From NCBI RefSeq assembly GCF_008329715.1, contig NZ_VTSR01000017.1, forward strand, positions 124,001 to 188,000: DNA of 64,000 nucleotides, in the 5' to 3' direction. The position numbers and the translations under genes were made by a program. Positions 51,866-60,204 of this stretch are shown piece by piece. Positions within the stretch are counted from its first letter, which is position 1. Each line of letters begins with the position of its first letter. Under the pieces are notes generated by a model that worked only from the letters and a program-made list of their open reading frames with translations, was not told the DNA's origin and searched no databases. The DNA is from Gimesia chilikensis (lineage in GTDB: Bacteria > Planctomycetota > Planctomycetia > Planctomycetales > Planctomycetaceae).

Positions 51866-53437
51866 ATGAAGAGTTTATGCCGCTGGGGATCAATGGCTTT
51901 ATTGATCTGTGCCACGCTGGTGACTCAAACTTTTGCCCAGCAGAACAGTTCATCCAGTAAAAAGCCGAATATCCTGGTTATTTTCGGGGACGACATCGGC
52001 CAGACCAATGTTTCCGCCTACACGATGGGGCTGGTGGGTTACCGCACGCCCAACATCGATCGAATCGCCCGCGAAGGGGTGATCTTTACCGACTATTATG
52101 CGGAGCAGAGCTGTACTGCAGGACGCTCAACATTCATTACCGGGCAGTGTAGTTACCGGACCGGCCTGTCAAAAGTGGGGCTCCCTGGTGCGGATCTGGG
52201 ATTACAAGCCGAAGACCCGACCCTGGCAGAACTACTGAAACCGCTGGGTTACGCGACCGGGCAGTTCGGGAAAAACCACCTGGGGGACAAGGATGAATTC
52301 CTGCCCACGAATCATGGATTCGATGAATTCCTAGGTAACCTGTATCACCTGAATGCAGAGGAAGAACCCGAAAACCGCAATTATCCGCGCGATCCCGAAT
52401 TCCGCAAGAAATTTGGTCCGCGGGGTGTGATCAAATCCAGTGCGGACGGCAAAATTGAAGACACTGGCCCCCTGACGAAAAAGCGAATGGAGACAGTGGA
52501 TGAAGAGACCTCCTCTGCAGCCATTGATTTTATCGAACGCCAGGCCAAAGCAGAAAAGCCCTTCTTCTGCTGGTGGAACTCGACCCGCATGCATTTCCGG
52601 ACGCATGTCAAGGATGAACACCGCGACCAGCCAGGCCTGACGGCACGCACAGAATATGCAGATGGCATGATCGAGCACGACAACCAGGTTGGAAGCCTGC
52701 TGAAGAAGCTGGACGAACTGGGAATTGCCGACAATACGATCGTAATCTACACGACCGACAACGGACCGCATAAAAACTCGTGGCCCGATGCGGGACTGAG
52801 CCCCTTCCGGAATGAGAAGAACTCGAACTGGGAAGGTGCTTTCCGGGTGCCCTGCATGATGCGTTGGCCAGGCAAGATCAAAGCGGGCGCTGTTTCCAAC
52901 GAGATCGTCAGCGGGATGGACTGGCTGCCGACTCTGATGGCAGCTGCCGGTGACAGCAATATCAAAGAGGAACTGCTGAAGGGGCATCGTGCGGGAAACA
53001 AAACCTATAAGGTTCACCTGGACGGTTACAACATCCTGCCTTATCTGACAGGTAAAGAGAAGAAGTCGCCGCGCAGATCTTTCTTCTACTTCAATGATGA
53101 CAGCCAACTGGTGGGCCTGCGGTTTGAGAACTGGAAGCTGGTCTTCCTGGAACAGCGTGCCCGGGGGACACTTCAAGTCTGGGCGGAGCCGTTCACGCCG
53201 CTACGTCTGCCGTTAATGTTCGATTTACGGGCTGATCCCTATGAGCAGGCTAATATCACCTCCAACACCTATTATGACTGGTTGCTCGAGCATGCCTTTC
53301 TGCTGGTACCCGCGCAGCAATACGCGGGCAACTTCCTGGAAACGTTCAAAGAGTTTCCACCACGTCAGAAACCGGCTTCGTTCAATCTGGATGAAGTGAC
53401 GAAAAAACTGCAGGAAGGAACTGGCGGGGCTCAATAA
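51866..53437 (+). CDS. Secreted arylsulfatase (formylglycine type)
   Basis: A 523-residue sulfatase with a Sec signal peptide (1-25). The metal motif FGDDIGQ is near 40-46, and the signature CTAGR at 83-87 places the formylglycine Cys at 83 with Ala in the Pro/Ala position. GKNHLGD and YTTDNGPHKN give further active-site residues. The C-terminus (PLMFDLRADPYEQANI) is the typical sulfatase sub-domain. It resembles arylsulfatases with a Lys-Asn-His-Leu-Gly active-site motif rather than the first sulfatase (Lys-Trp-His-Leu-Gly). A strong intrinsic terminator follows, so it is probably monocistronic. Confidence 0.92.
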   Translation: MKSLCRWGSMALLICATLVTQTFAQQNSSSSKKPNILVIFGDDIGQTNVSAYTMGLVGYRTPNIDRIAREGVIFTDYYAEQSCTAGRSTFITGQCSYRTGLSKVGLPGADLGLQAEDPTLAELLKPLGYATGQFGKNHLGDKDEFLPTNHGFDEFLGNLYHLNAEEEPENRNYPRDPEFRKKFGPRGVIKSSADGKIEDTGPLTKKRMETVDEETSSAAIDFIERQAKAEKPFFCWWNSTRMHFRTHVKDEHRDQPGLTARTEYADGMIEHDNQVGSLLKKLDELGIADNTIVIYTTDNGPHKNSWPDAGLSPFRNEKNSNWEGAFRVPCMMRWPGKIKAGAVSNEIVSGMDWLPTLMAAAGDSNIKEELLKGHRAGNKTYKVHLDGYNILPYLTGKEKKSPRRSFFYFNDDSQLVGLRFENWKLVFLEQRARGTLQVWAEPFTPLRLPLMFDLRADPYEQANITSNTYYDWLLEHAFLLVPAQQYAGNFLETFKEFPPRQKPASFNLDEVTKKLQEGTGGAQ

Positions 53438-53468
53438 GCTCGCGTTTCTTACTGTGGAGTTTATAATC

Positions 53469-53510
53469 AAAGCGGAGTGACCACCTGGATCGCTCCGCTT
53501 TGTTTTCTTT
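53469..53510 (+). terminator. Intrinsic terminator after the sulfatase
   Basis: AAAGCGGAGTGA (53469-53480) pairs with TCGCTCCGCTTT (53490-53501): eleven Watson-Crick pairs plus one T-G wobble, with a 9-base loop. It is followed by GTTTTCTTT. This is a textbook rho-independent terminator 32 bases after the sulfatase stop, isolating it from the MoxR/Bat operon. Confidence 0.85.
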
Positions 53511-53561
53511 GCCAGCAGGTAGCATTCAGGATGCTGCCAGACTCTGAATGAAGGAACGTGC

Positions 53562-54521
53562 ATGAATCCGCGTGAATCGATTCTGCAAATCTCAACAGCG
53601 ATGAATGCTGCTATTCTGGGACAAGAGGCTGTGGTGGAACGGCTGCTGATTGCCCTTCTGGCGGATGGCCATGTGTTGCTGGAAGGCTTACCTGGCACTG
53701 CGAAAACGCGATCGATCAAAACGTTGTCGAGTCTCATCGAAAGCCAGTTCAGTCGTGTGCAGTTTACACCCGACCTGCTGCCTTCCGATGTGACGGGCTC
53801 GGAAATCTATCGCGAACAAAACGCGACGTTCGAGTTTCAGCAGGGGCCTGTGTTCGGGAACCTGGTCCTGGCGGATGAGATCAATCGTGCCCCGGCGAAG
53901 GTGCAGTCTTCACTCCTGGAAGCGATGGAAGAACGCCAGGTTACCGTGGCGGGCAAGACACATCGACTGCCGAACCTGTTTCTGGTACTGGCGACCCAGA
54001 ACCCGATTGAACAGGAAGGAACTTACCCGTTGCCCGAAGCACAGATGGACCGGTTCCTGCTCTACGTGAATGTGGATTATCCCATCGGTGAGAATGAGCT
54101 GGCCATCATGCGGCTGGTGCGGCAGGAAAAAGCGGCTGCGGTAAAAAAGTTACCGGTTCCCATTTCGCAGGACGTAATTTTCGAGGCGCGGAAGCAGGTA
54201 TTTGAAATCCACGTGGCGGAAGCTGCAGAACAATACATCGTCGATCTGGTGTTGGCCACGCGGAATCCTGAGCGACGGAAGGGGAAACTGGCCAGCTGGA
54301 TTCGCCTGGGGGCCAGTCCGCGGGGAACGATCGCTCTGGATGCCGCCGCGCGGGCACATGCCTGGCTGAACAACCAGGACTTTGTCTCGCCGGACAACAT
54401 TCGTGCGGTAGCTTCGGCGTGCCTGGCACATCGCGTGCATCTGAGCTACGAAGCGGAGGCAGAGGGGGTCTCACGGACTGATGTGATTGAAGAACTTCTG
54501 AAAACGGTCGTTGCCGTCTGA
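53562..54521 (+). CDS. MoxR-family AAA+ ATPase
   Basis: A 319-residue MoxR ATPase, head of the Bat operon. Walker A is seen as EGLPGTAKT (residues about 46-54), Walker B as LVLADEINRAP, sensor 1 as LVLATQNPIEQEGTYPLPEAQMDRFL. Such ATPases act as chaperones that mature partner proteins containing VWA domains, here BatA and BatB. A nine-base gap separates it from the DUF58 gene. Length is normal. Confidence 0.95.
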   Translation: MNPRESILQISTAMNAAILGQEAVVERLLIALLADGHVLLEGLPGTAKTRSIKTLSSLIESQFSRVQFTPDLLPSDVTGSEIYREQNATFEFQQGPVFGNLVLADEINRAPAKVQSSLLEAMEERQVTVAGKTHRLPNLFLVLATQNPIEQEGTYPLPEAQMDRFLLYVNVDYPIGENELAIMRLVRQEKAAAVKKLPVPISQDVIFEARKQVFEIHVAEAAEQYIVDLVLATRNPERRKGKLASWIRLGASPRGTIALDAAARAHAWLNNQDFVSPDNIRAVASACLAHRVHLSYEAEAEGVSRTDVIEELLKTVVAV

Positions 54522-54530
54522 GGTCAGCCG

Positions 54531-55451
54531 ATGAGTGCTGCTGTTTCGATTACTCTCGAAGAACTGATTCTGATGAAGGCCGAAGCGCGCGGATTTTCTC
54601 TGCTGCCACGGCAGCCGGTCACTTCGTTGCTGGCGGGGCGACATGCTTCGCGTCTGCGGGGGCGGGGGCTGACGTTTGAGGAGCTGCGTCACTATCACGA
54701 AGGAGACGACGTACGTTCGATCGACTGGCGGGCGACGGCGCGGCTGCGATCGCCGCACGTGCGGGTCTTCAGTGAAGAACGGGAACGGCCGGTGCTGTTT
54801 GTGGTGGATCAGCGGTTACCCATGTTTTTCGGATCGCGGCGGGCGATGAAATCGGTGGTGGCGGCAGAACTGGCGGCCCTGGGAGCATGGCGTTCTCTCG
54901 AAGTGGGGGACCGCGTCGGGGGGCTGGTGTTCAACGAAAGCGAAGTCGTGGAGATCCGACCGCACCGCAGTCGGACGCGTGTGCTGCGGCTGTTTCATGA
55001 AATCGTCAACATGAACCAGCGGCTGGCTTCCGAGCAGCGTGCAGAAGGGAGTGTCACGTTAAACAATGCCCTGGAGAAGGCCCTGCATGTGGCGACGCAT
55101 GACTACCTGGTGGTCCTGATCAGTGATCTGGATGGTGCGGATGCGGAAACTCGTCGGCTTTCAACTTTGATTTCCGCCCGCAATGATATGCTGGTGGCCG
55201 CCGTTTATGATCCGCTGGGGGCGACGCTGTCCGGGGCACCGGGCATGCTGGCCGCCGATCGGGGGGAGCTGTGGGAAATTCCCAGTCACGCTGCCTTTAC
55301 AGACCAGTTTCGACAGGCCTTCCAGGACCGTGTTGATGAATGGCAGAAAATCTTTCGTAATCTGAAGGTGCCCGTGATGCCTGTGTCTACGTCACTGCCT
55401 GCGGGCCCACAAGTGCTTTCTCTGCTGGGACACAGGGCGCGACCCTCATGA
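54531..55451 (+). CDS. DUF58 domain protein
   Basis: A 306-residue DUF58 protein. The family core is GLTFEELRHYHEGDDVRSIDWRATAR (near residues 45-70) with the following RVFSEERERPVLFVVDQ strand that starts a VWA-like fold. Its stop overlaps the next start by four bases. DUF58 proteins are found with MoxR across bacteria and are thought to act in assembly of envelope complexes. The DNA here is visibly more GC-rich than in flanking genes. Confidence 0.92.
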   Translation: MSAAVSITLEELILMKAEARGFSLLPRQPVTSLLAGRHASRLRGRGLTFEELRHYHEGDDVRSIDWRATARLRSPHVRVFSEERERPVLFVVDQRLPMFFGSRRAMKSVVAAELAALGAWRSLEVGDRVGGLVFNESEVVEIRPHRSRTRVLRLFHEIVNMNQRLASEQRAEGSVTLNNALEKALHVATHDYLVVLISDLDGADAETRRLSTLISARNDMLVAAVYDPLGATLSGAPGMLAADRGELWEIPSHAAFTDQFRQAFQDRVDEWQKIFRNLKVPVMPVSTSLPAGPQVLSLLGHRARPS

Positions 55452-55915
55452 AAAACGACGCAACCAGCCTGGACCGGATGCACGACATTGTACTGCCGGA
55501 TGCAATTCCCTGGTGGCCCCCGGCTCCCGGCTGGTACGTGGTGCTGGCGGCACTGGGAGGGGTGGCACTGTATCTGGTTTACCGGAGCTGGCGACACTGG
55601 GCGGCGAATCGCTATCGTCGTCAGGCACTGCGGGAACTGGAACAGGCACAGTCGATATTAGAAGTCTCGGAACTGTTAAGACGCACGGCGCTGATGGTGG
55701 TTCCTCGCGCGGAAGTGGCAGCGCAGACCGGAGCCGCCTGGACAGGGTGGCTGGCGGCGCACGCACCTGTCGCAATGGACGAGCAGATTTCCCGGCAATT
55801 GACGGTGGGCGTTTACGATGGTTCAGCGGGTGAGATTGAGGGACTAAAACAGTACGCCGCCAGCTGGATTCGACAACATCGACTTCCCGAACTGCAGCAG
55901 AGGGAATCAAGATAA
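55448..55915 (+). CDS. DUF4381 membrane protein
   Basis: A 155-residue protein of the DUF4381 type. It has one transmembrane helix near residues 25-45 (PAPGWYVVLAALGGVALYLVY) preceded by the family's DIVLPDAIPWWPPAPGW. The cytoplasmic helical C-terminus (LRELEQAQSILEVSELLRRTAL) is usual. ATGA overlap with DUF58; BatA starts three bases after its stop. It is a standard member of MoxR-Bat operons and presumably scaffolds the two VWA proteins. Confidence 0.88.
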   Translation: MKNDATSLDRMHDIVLPDAIPWWPPAPGWYVVLAALGGVALYLVYRSWRHWAANRYRRQALRELEQAQSILEVSELLRRTALMVVPRAEVAAQTGAAWTGWLAAHAPVAMDEQISRQLTVGVYDGSAGEIEGLKQYAASWIRQHRLPELQQRESR

Positions 55916-55918
55916 AAC

Positions 55919-56956
55919 ATGTTTGCCTTTGCTTATCCCTGGATCTTCGCTCTCTTGCCGGTACCCTGGCTGGTGAGATATTTTCTCCCGGCCCGGGAAT
56001 CGACTGGGGTCGCGGTGCGGGTTCCCTTTGGTGAGCGACTGACGGCCGTGATGCGGAACCAGGCGCCCGTGGCTGCCGCCGTCAGGCAGTCCCGTCAACT
56101 GCTGTTGCCAGCGCTGATTTGGGGGCTGGTACTGTGTGGGCTGGCGCGTCCACAATGGATCGAGCCGCCTGTCGTCAAAGAAGAGCCGACCCGTGATCTG
56201 CTGCTGCTGGTCGATCTGTCGAGCTCGATGGACCAGAAGGATTTTGTGAATCCGGCCGGTAAGGCGATCACGCGGCTGGAAGCGGTGAAAGAGGTGCTGG
56301 GTGATTTTCTGGTCCGCCGGAAGGGGGATCGGGTGGGGCTGGTGGTGTTTGGCTCCGCCCCTTATCTGCAGGCGCCTTTTTCGACTGATCTTTCGCTGGT
56401 GCGAACTCTGCTCGATGAATGCCAGGTGGGGATGGCCGGGCCGCAGACTGCCTTTGGTGATGCGATCGGTCTGGGGGTGAACCTGTTTCAGGAGAGCAAG
56501 GTTCCCGCCAAGACCATCATTGCGCTGACGGATGGAAACGATACCAAAAGCCAGGTTCCGCCTGTCGAGGCTGCGCGGATTGCTGCCCAGCGGGAGATCC
56601 GGATTCATACCGTGGCGATAGGGGATCCGACGACCGCCGGTGAAGACAAGCTGGACGCTGAGACATTGAAAGAGGTGGCCCGGGTGGCCCACGGATCTTA
56701 TTTCTTTGCCGGCGACCGGAAGCAGCTGGAGCAGATTTACCAGCAACTGGACCGGATTGAAACGCGAGAAGTGAAGACGATCAGCCATCGACCGCGACGG
56801 GATCTGTATCATTATTTTCTGCTGGTGGCGCTGTTCCTGTCGCTGCTGGAGAAGGTGCTGGTGGTCTGGCGGGCCCGCAGGGAACCCTCTTTGAAACAGA
56901 CGTCGGCGGAAGTGCGGGTGAACCCGACCAGTGGTCAACTGGAGGTGGTGTCATGA
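55919..56956 (+). CDS. batA: BatA-like VWA membrane protein
   Basis: A 345-residue protein with an N-terminal membrane helix (residues 5-20) and another at 58-76, a VWA domain from about 88, and a C-terminal transmembrane helix (HYYFLLVALFLSLLEKVLVVW-like, near 300-320). The metal-ion-dependent adhesion site is intact: DLSSS at the domain start (LLLVDLSSSMD), and ALTDGNDT further on. It precedes BatB with a four-base overlap. Bat proteins were linked to aerotolerance in Bacteroides; here the envelope role is unspecified. Confidence 0.93.
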   Translation: MFAFAYPWIFALLPVPWLVRYFLPARESTGVAVRVPFGERLTAVMRNQAPVAAAVRQSRQLLLPALIWGLVLCGLARPQWIEPPVVKEEPTRDLLLLVDLSSSMDQKDFVNPAGKAITRLEAVKEVLGDFLVRRKGDRVGLVVFGSAPYLQAPFSTDLSLVRTLLDECQVGMAGPQTAFGDAIGLGVNLFQESKVPAKTIIALTDGNDTKSQVPPVEAARIAAQREIRIHTVAIGDPTTAGEDKLDAETLKEVARVAHGSYFFAGDRKQLEQIYQQLDRIETREVKTISHRPRRDLYHYFLLVALFLSLLEKVLVVWRARREPSLKQTSAEVRVNPTSGQLEVVS

Positions 56957-57876
56957 TGGAGGCCTTCAGCCAGTTGCATTTCATTCGACCGGGCTACTTG
57001 TGGCTGCTGCCGCTGGTTGGTGGACTGTGGTGGCTCTGGCGTCGGCATACAACGCCGCTGCGAGGCTGGCGCGAACAGATCGCTCCTGAACTGCTGCAGG
57101 CGATGACCGTGCGGAATACGACACATCGGGACTATTCGGCCCTGATCTTGCTCGTCGGCTGGCTGCTGGCGGTGATTGCGATTGCGGGGCCCACCTGGAA
57201 ACAGGAACCGAATCCGTTTGCCGCCGATGCGGCGCCGTTGATGATTCTACTCAAAGCGGACAAGAGTATGGATCAGCCGGATCCGCTGCCGTCAGCAATT
57301 GAGCGAGCCCGATTGAAAGTGGACGACCTGATTCGAATCCGTCAGGGACAACCGGTGGGGCTGATTGCATACGCGGGGTCGGCGCATCTGGTGCTGCCTC
57401 CCACACGGGATACGTCGATTGTGGCCGAGATGGCGGCCCAGATCAGTTCGGGTATCATGCCTGAGCCCGGAGACCGACTCGAGCTGGCATTGGAGAAAGC
57501 GGATGAGATCCTGAAGGGGGGCGATGCGGGCGGAACGGTGCTGGTGATAGCAGACAGCGTGACAGACGATGCCGCCTCGCTGGTCAAAGCGGGACTGAAA
57601 AAAGGTGCGTTTCCGATTCAGTTTCTGGCACTGCGGAATGATCCTTCTTTGCAACGGGCGGCGGAGGCAGTACAGGCCTCACTGGTGGAATTGACGCCGG
57701 ACGATGCTGATGTGACCGCGATCGCGAAAGCGGCTGAGCGGAAGTCGGTGGTCGGGGTGGCTGGTGAAGATCAGCGCTGGGAGGAAATGGGATATTGGCT
57801 GGTGCCTTTCCTGGCGGTGATTGTGGCAGCCGGGTTCCGTCGCGAGAAACAGTTCAACGGCAGGGAGGTGCAATGA
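56953..57876 (+). CDS. batB: BatB-like VWA membrane protein with degenerate metal site
   Basis: A 307-residue BatB-type protein with two N-terminal membrane segments, a VWA-like domain and a C-terminal helix (YWLVPFLAVIVAAG). The sequence ILLKADKSMDQ aligns with BatA's LLLVDLSSSMDQ, but the Asp and first Ser of the DxSxS metal site are Lys and Asp here. Metal binding by the canonical site is therefore doubtful. Overlaps BatA and the TPR gene by four bases each. Confidence 0.88.
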   Translation: MMEAFSQLHFIRPGYLWLLPLVGGLWWLWRRHTTPLRGWREQIAPELLQAMTVRNTTHRDYSALILLVGWLLAVIAIAGPTWKQEPNPFAADAAPLMILLKADKSMDQPDPLPSAIERARLKVDDLIRIRQGQPVGLIAYAGSAHLVLPPTRDTSIVAEMAAQISSGIMPEPGDRLELALEKADEILKGGDAGGTVLVIADSVTDDAASLVKAGLKKGAFPIQFLALRNDPSLQRAAEAVQASLVELTPDDADVTAIAKAAERKSVVGVAGEDQRWEEMGYWLVPFLAVIVAAGFRREKQFNGREVQ

Positions 57877-58460
57877 GAGTGTCCCTGGTGTTGATCGTTG
57901 CCTTATCGTGGACGGGCTGGTGGCTGACGCCGGACCAGCGGGGGCAGCGCCTGTTTCGAGACAAACAATATCAGCAGGCGGCCGAAATCTTTACCGATCC
58001 CGAGTGGCAGGGGGCGGCCTGGTACCGGGCAGGAGAGTTCGAACAAGCGGCGCAGGCCTTTGCACGGGGTTCGAGTCCCGAGGCGCGGTTTAATGCGGGA
58101 AACGCCTGGATGCTGCTGGGAAAATATGAGCAGGCGATTGCGGAATATGAGCGGGCGTTGAAGCTGCGTCCCGGCTGGAAAGCAGCGGAGGAGAATCGTG
58201 CGTTGGCAGAAGCCCGGGCGAAACTGAGGGAAACCAAAGGGGGCGACCTCGGCGATCAGCAGGAAGGCGCCGACGAAGTGGTGTTCGACCTCAATAAAGA
58301 ACGCGGGGGACAGGATACAGAAATTGCCGGGGAACAGGCTGCATCGGACTCCACAGTCCAGTCGATCTGGTTGCGGCGGGTGCAGACGAACCCGGCTGAC
58401 TTTCTCCGCTCCAAATTTGCATATCAGTCTGCACTGCAGCAGGAAGGAACGCCGGAATGA
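57873..58460 (+). CDS. batC: BatC-like TPR protein
   Basis: A 195-residue protein beginning at ATG 57873, preceded by GGGAGG; the same frame opens further upstream but that part overlaps BatB. A short N-terminal hydrophobic segment (VSLVLIVALSWTGWW) anchors it. Tetratricopeptide repeats follow (FRDKQYQQAAEIF, AWYRAGEFEQAAQAF, AWMLLGKYEQAIAEYERALKLRPGW), then a charged Gly/Asp/Glu linker and a C-terminal tail. TPRs mediate protein contacts, probably with BatA/BatB. Four-base overlaps on both sides show translational coupling. Confidence 0.9.
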   Translation: MRVSLVLIVALSWTGWWLTPDQRGQRLFRDKQYQQAAEIFTDPEWQGAAWYRAGEFEQAAQAFARGSSPEARFNAGNAWMLLGKYEQAIAEYERALKLRPGWKAAEENRALAEARAKLRETKGGDLGDQQEGADEVVFDLNKERGGQDTEIAGEQAASDSTVQSIWLRRVQTNPADFLRSKFAYQSALQQEGTPE

Positions 58461-59704
58461 GAGTTTTCATTTGGCTGATGCCGTTACTGATGAGCCTGCT
58501 GTCGCGGGGACTGGTGGCTGCGGAAGTGGAACCGGCATCAATCCAGATCAAGGAGCAAACCTGGTGGGTGGGGCAGCAGGTTCCCTTTACGGTGCAGCTG
58601 CGGGCACCGGGTTCGTTTTCCGGGGCGGCGATGTTTTCCCTGCCTGAGATTCCGCGGGTGGTGATTATTAAGACGGGCAGTCCGGTAGTGTCTTCCGAAG
58701 AGATCGAGGGCAAAACCTGGTTCGTGCAGACGCATGAATTCGCTTTGTTTTCGCAACAGAGTGGAACGGTGACGATTCCGGAGTTCACGGTGCGGTTCAG
58801 TCATAAAGATGGTTTTACCGGACCGGTACACGATCAGAGTGTGCAGGTGCCCGCGGCCCAGGTGAAAATCGAGCGACCGCCGGGCAGTTCTGCCCAGGAC
58901 TTTCTGGTTACCACCGACTTATTCAAACTTAAGGAACGCTGGGATCCCCAGCCGGGGAGTGCCGCGCAAGGAGCCGTGTTTCAGCGGACGATTAGCCAGG
59001 AAGCGGACCAGGTGACCGGGATGGCACTGGCACCTCCTCCCGAAGCGGTGCCTGCGGGTGTGCGGCTCTACCTGGGGCAGCCGACGGTGAGTGACAAGAC
59101 GGAGCGTGGTGCTTTCATCGGAACGCGCGTTGATACCTTGACCTATCAGTTGCAGGAAGCGGGGACATGGACCTTGCCGGCGATTCGCTACCAGTGGTGG
59201 GACCCGGAGAAGAAAGCCTTCGGCTCTCAGACGCTGCCGGCGGTGACGTTTGAAGTGAAAGGGTCGGCCGTTCCTGTCACTGATGCTCCTGGAGAGGCTT
59301 CCCCGAAATCGATTTATATCGGGTTGGCAGTTCTCGGCACTTGCTTCGTTGTTATGTACTGGCAACGAAGACAGATTGGGAACGGCCTGCGCTGGATCGG
59401 ACAACACTGGAATTCACCGGAACACGTGGCTGCGCGAAAGCTGCTGGCCGGTTGCCGGGCCAATGATCCTCATGCAACTCAAAGAGCCTGGCAGATCTGG
59501 TTGAACTGCCGGGGCGTGGATTCTTCAATCAGCCCGGAACTCAAAGCGGCGGTGCAGGAACTTCAGAGCACGTTGTATGGTGTGCATCAGTCGTCAGACT
59601 GGCAGGGAGCGAGGCTGGCGGCCGCTTTTCGTGCGGATCAGAGATCGCACAAAAAGTCTGGACCGAAGAAACAGAGTGCATTGCCGGCGCTAAACCCAAG
59701 GTGA
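58457..59704 (+). CDS. batD: BatD-like oxygen-tolerance protein
   Basis: A 415-residue exported, membrane-anchored protein. The signal peptide (residues 1-22) is followed by beta-sandwich repeats typical of BatD (VEPASIQIKEQTWWVGQQVPFTVQL, GTVTIPEFTVRF, AGTWTLPAIRYQWW). A transmembrane helix (IYIGLAVLGTCFVVMYW) near 275-292 leads to a cytoplasmic, basic C-terminus. It closes the MoxR-Bat operon and is followed by about 100 bases to the tRNA gene, which runs the other way. No BatE gene is present. Confidence 0.9.
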   Translation: MRVFIWLMPLLMSLLSRGLVAAEVEPASIQIKEQTWWVGQQVPFTVQLRAPGSFSGAAMFSLPEIPRVVIIKTGSPVVSSEEIEGKTWFVQTHEFALFSQQSGTVTIPEFTVRFSHKDGFTGPVHDQSVQVPAAQVKIERPPGSSAQDFLVTTDLFKLKERWDPQPGSAAQGAVFQRTISQEADQVTGMALAPPPEAVPAGVRLYLGQPTVSDKTERGAFIGTRVDTLTYQLQEAGTWTLPAIRYQWWDPEKKAFGSQTLPAVTFEVKGSAVPVTDAPGEASPKSIYIGLAVLGTCFVVMYWQRRQIGNGLRWIGQHWNSPEHVAARKLLAGCRANDPHATQRAWQIWLNCRGVDSSISPELKAAVQELQSTLYGVHQSSDWQGARLAAAFRADQRSHKKSGPKKQSALPALNPR

Positions 59705-59740
59705 AGGCACAACGAGGCAATTCGTCGCCCGTCACCAAAT

Positions 59741-59791
59741 AAAAAATGGTCGTCGCAAATCACTTATTTCTAAGTATTTACAACGACCATT
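59741..59791 (-). terminator. Intrinsic terminator for tRNA-Ser (long hairpin and U-tract)
   Basis: AATGGTCGT (59745-59753) and ACGACCATT (59783-59791) form a perfect 9-bp stem; inside it AAAT/ATTT and ACTTA/TAAGT pair further with one bulged base. Read on the minus strand, the hairpin is followed by TTTTTTATTT. It begins twelve bases after the tRNA 3' end, so it ends the tRNA transcript. On the plus strand it could also end the Bat operon mRNA, but no T-run follows there. Confidence 0.85.
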
Positions 59792-59802
59792 ATTTTGAAT
59801 AC

Positions 59803-59890
59803 GGAGAGAACGGGATTCGAACCCGTGGAACCGTTTGCACGGCTCACCGGTTTAGCAAACCGGCGCATTCGGCCACTCTGCCATCTCTCC
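59803..59890 (-). tRNA. tRNA-Ser (GCU anticodon)
   Basis: The minus strand reads an 88-base class II tRNA. The 7-bp acceptor stem is GGAGAGA / TCTCTCC with a mismatch at its base, the anticodon stem CCGGT/ACCGG frames the loop TTGCTAA, giving anticodon GCT (serine AGC/AGU), a long variable arm GAGCCGTGCAAACGGTTC follows, and the T arm is GGGTTCGAATCCC. No CCA is encoded. A promoter and a terminator flank it. Confidence 0.95.
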
Positions 59891-59931
59891 TGACTGTACC
59901 GGCTGCTGAAAACAGAGCCGATTCAGCACTC

Positions 59932-59960
59932 TTTATGCTGTTTTTCCCGTGGAATGTCAA
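59932..59960 (-). promoter_or_regulatory. Sigma-70-type promoter for tRNA-Ser
   Basis: On the minus strand TTGACA (complement of 59955-59960) is a perfect -35, followed after 17 bases by CATAAA (complement of 59932-59937), which matches four of six -10 positions. The -10 lies 42 bases before the tRNA 5' end. Spacing, strand and distance fit a tRNA promoter. Confidence 0.7.
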
Positions 59961-60204
59961 CGTTTGAAGCTCTGAATATGCAGAGACTTCCGTAAATTAA
60001 CATCGCGGGAAGGGGGAGTGTATCAAACCAAATTCTCAGCTGCAATAGTTTCGGCCCCCTGGAGATACGAAAGCAGGGGATCTTGAACAGAGAAACTGGT
60101 ATCCCAGCCATAATCGCGAGAACCGGTTGGGACACTCACAGGACAGCCAGGGTTCGCGCAGGGAAGCTAACCCTGAAACTGATCACAATTACACATCCTG
60201 CTAT
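59961..60204 (+). other. Intergenic region between tRNA promoter and rfbD
   Basis: About 240 bases lie between the tRNA promoter and the end of the reductase gene, both minus strand. The sequence holds no plausible coding frame, and I recognise no RNA gene, repeat or clear terminator in it. Confidence 0.35.

Noticed and set aside
52331..53176. 281-residue frame antisense to the second sulfatase
   Set aside because: A shadow of the sulfatase coding sequence without family features.
55907..56938. 343-residue frame antisense to BatA
   Set aside because: Its composition is His/Arg/Gln-rich with no domain; BatA on the plus strand is intact and overlaps its operon neighbours correctly.
58068..58080. 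GGTTCGAGTCCCG, resembling a tRNA T-arm
   Set aside because: It lies inside the TPR gene, and no acceptor, D or anticodon stem can be built around it.
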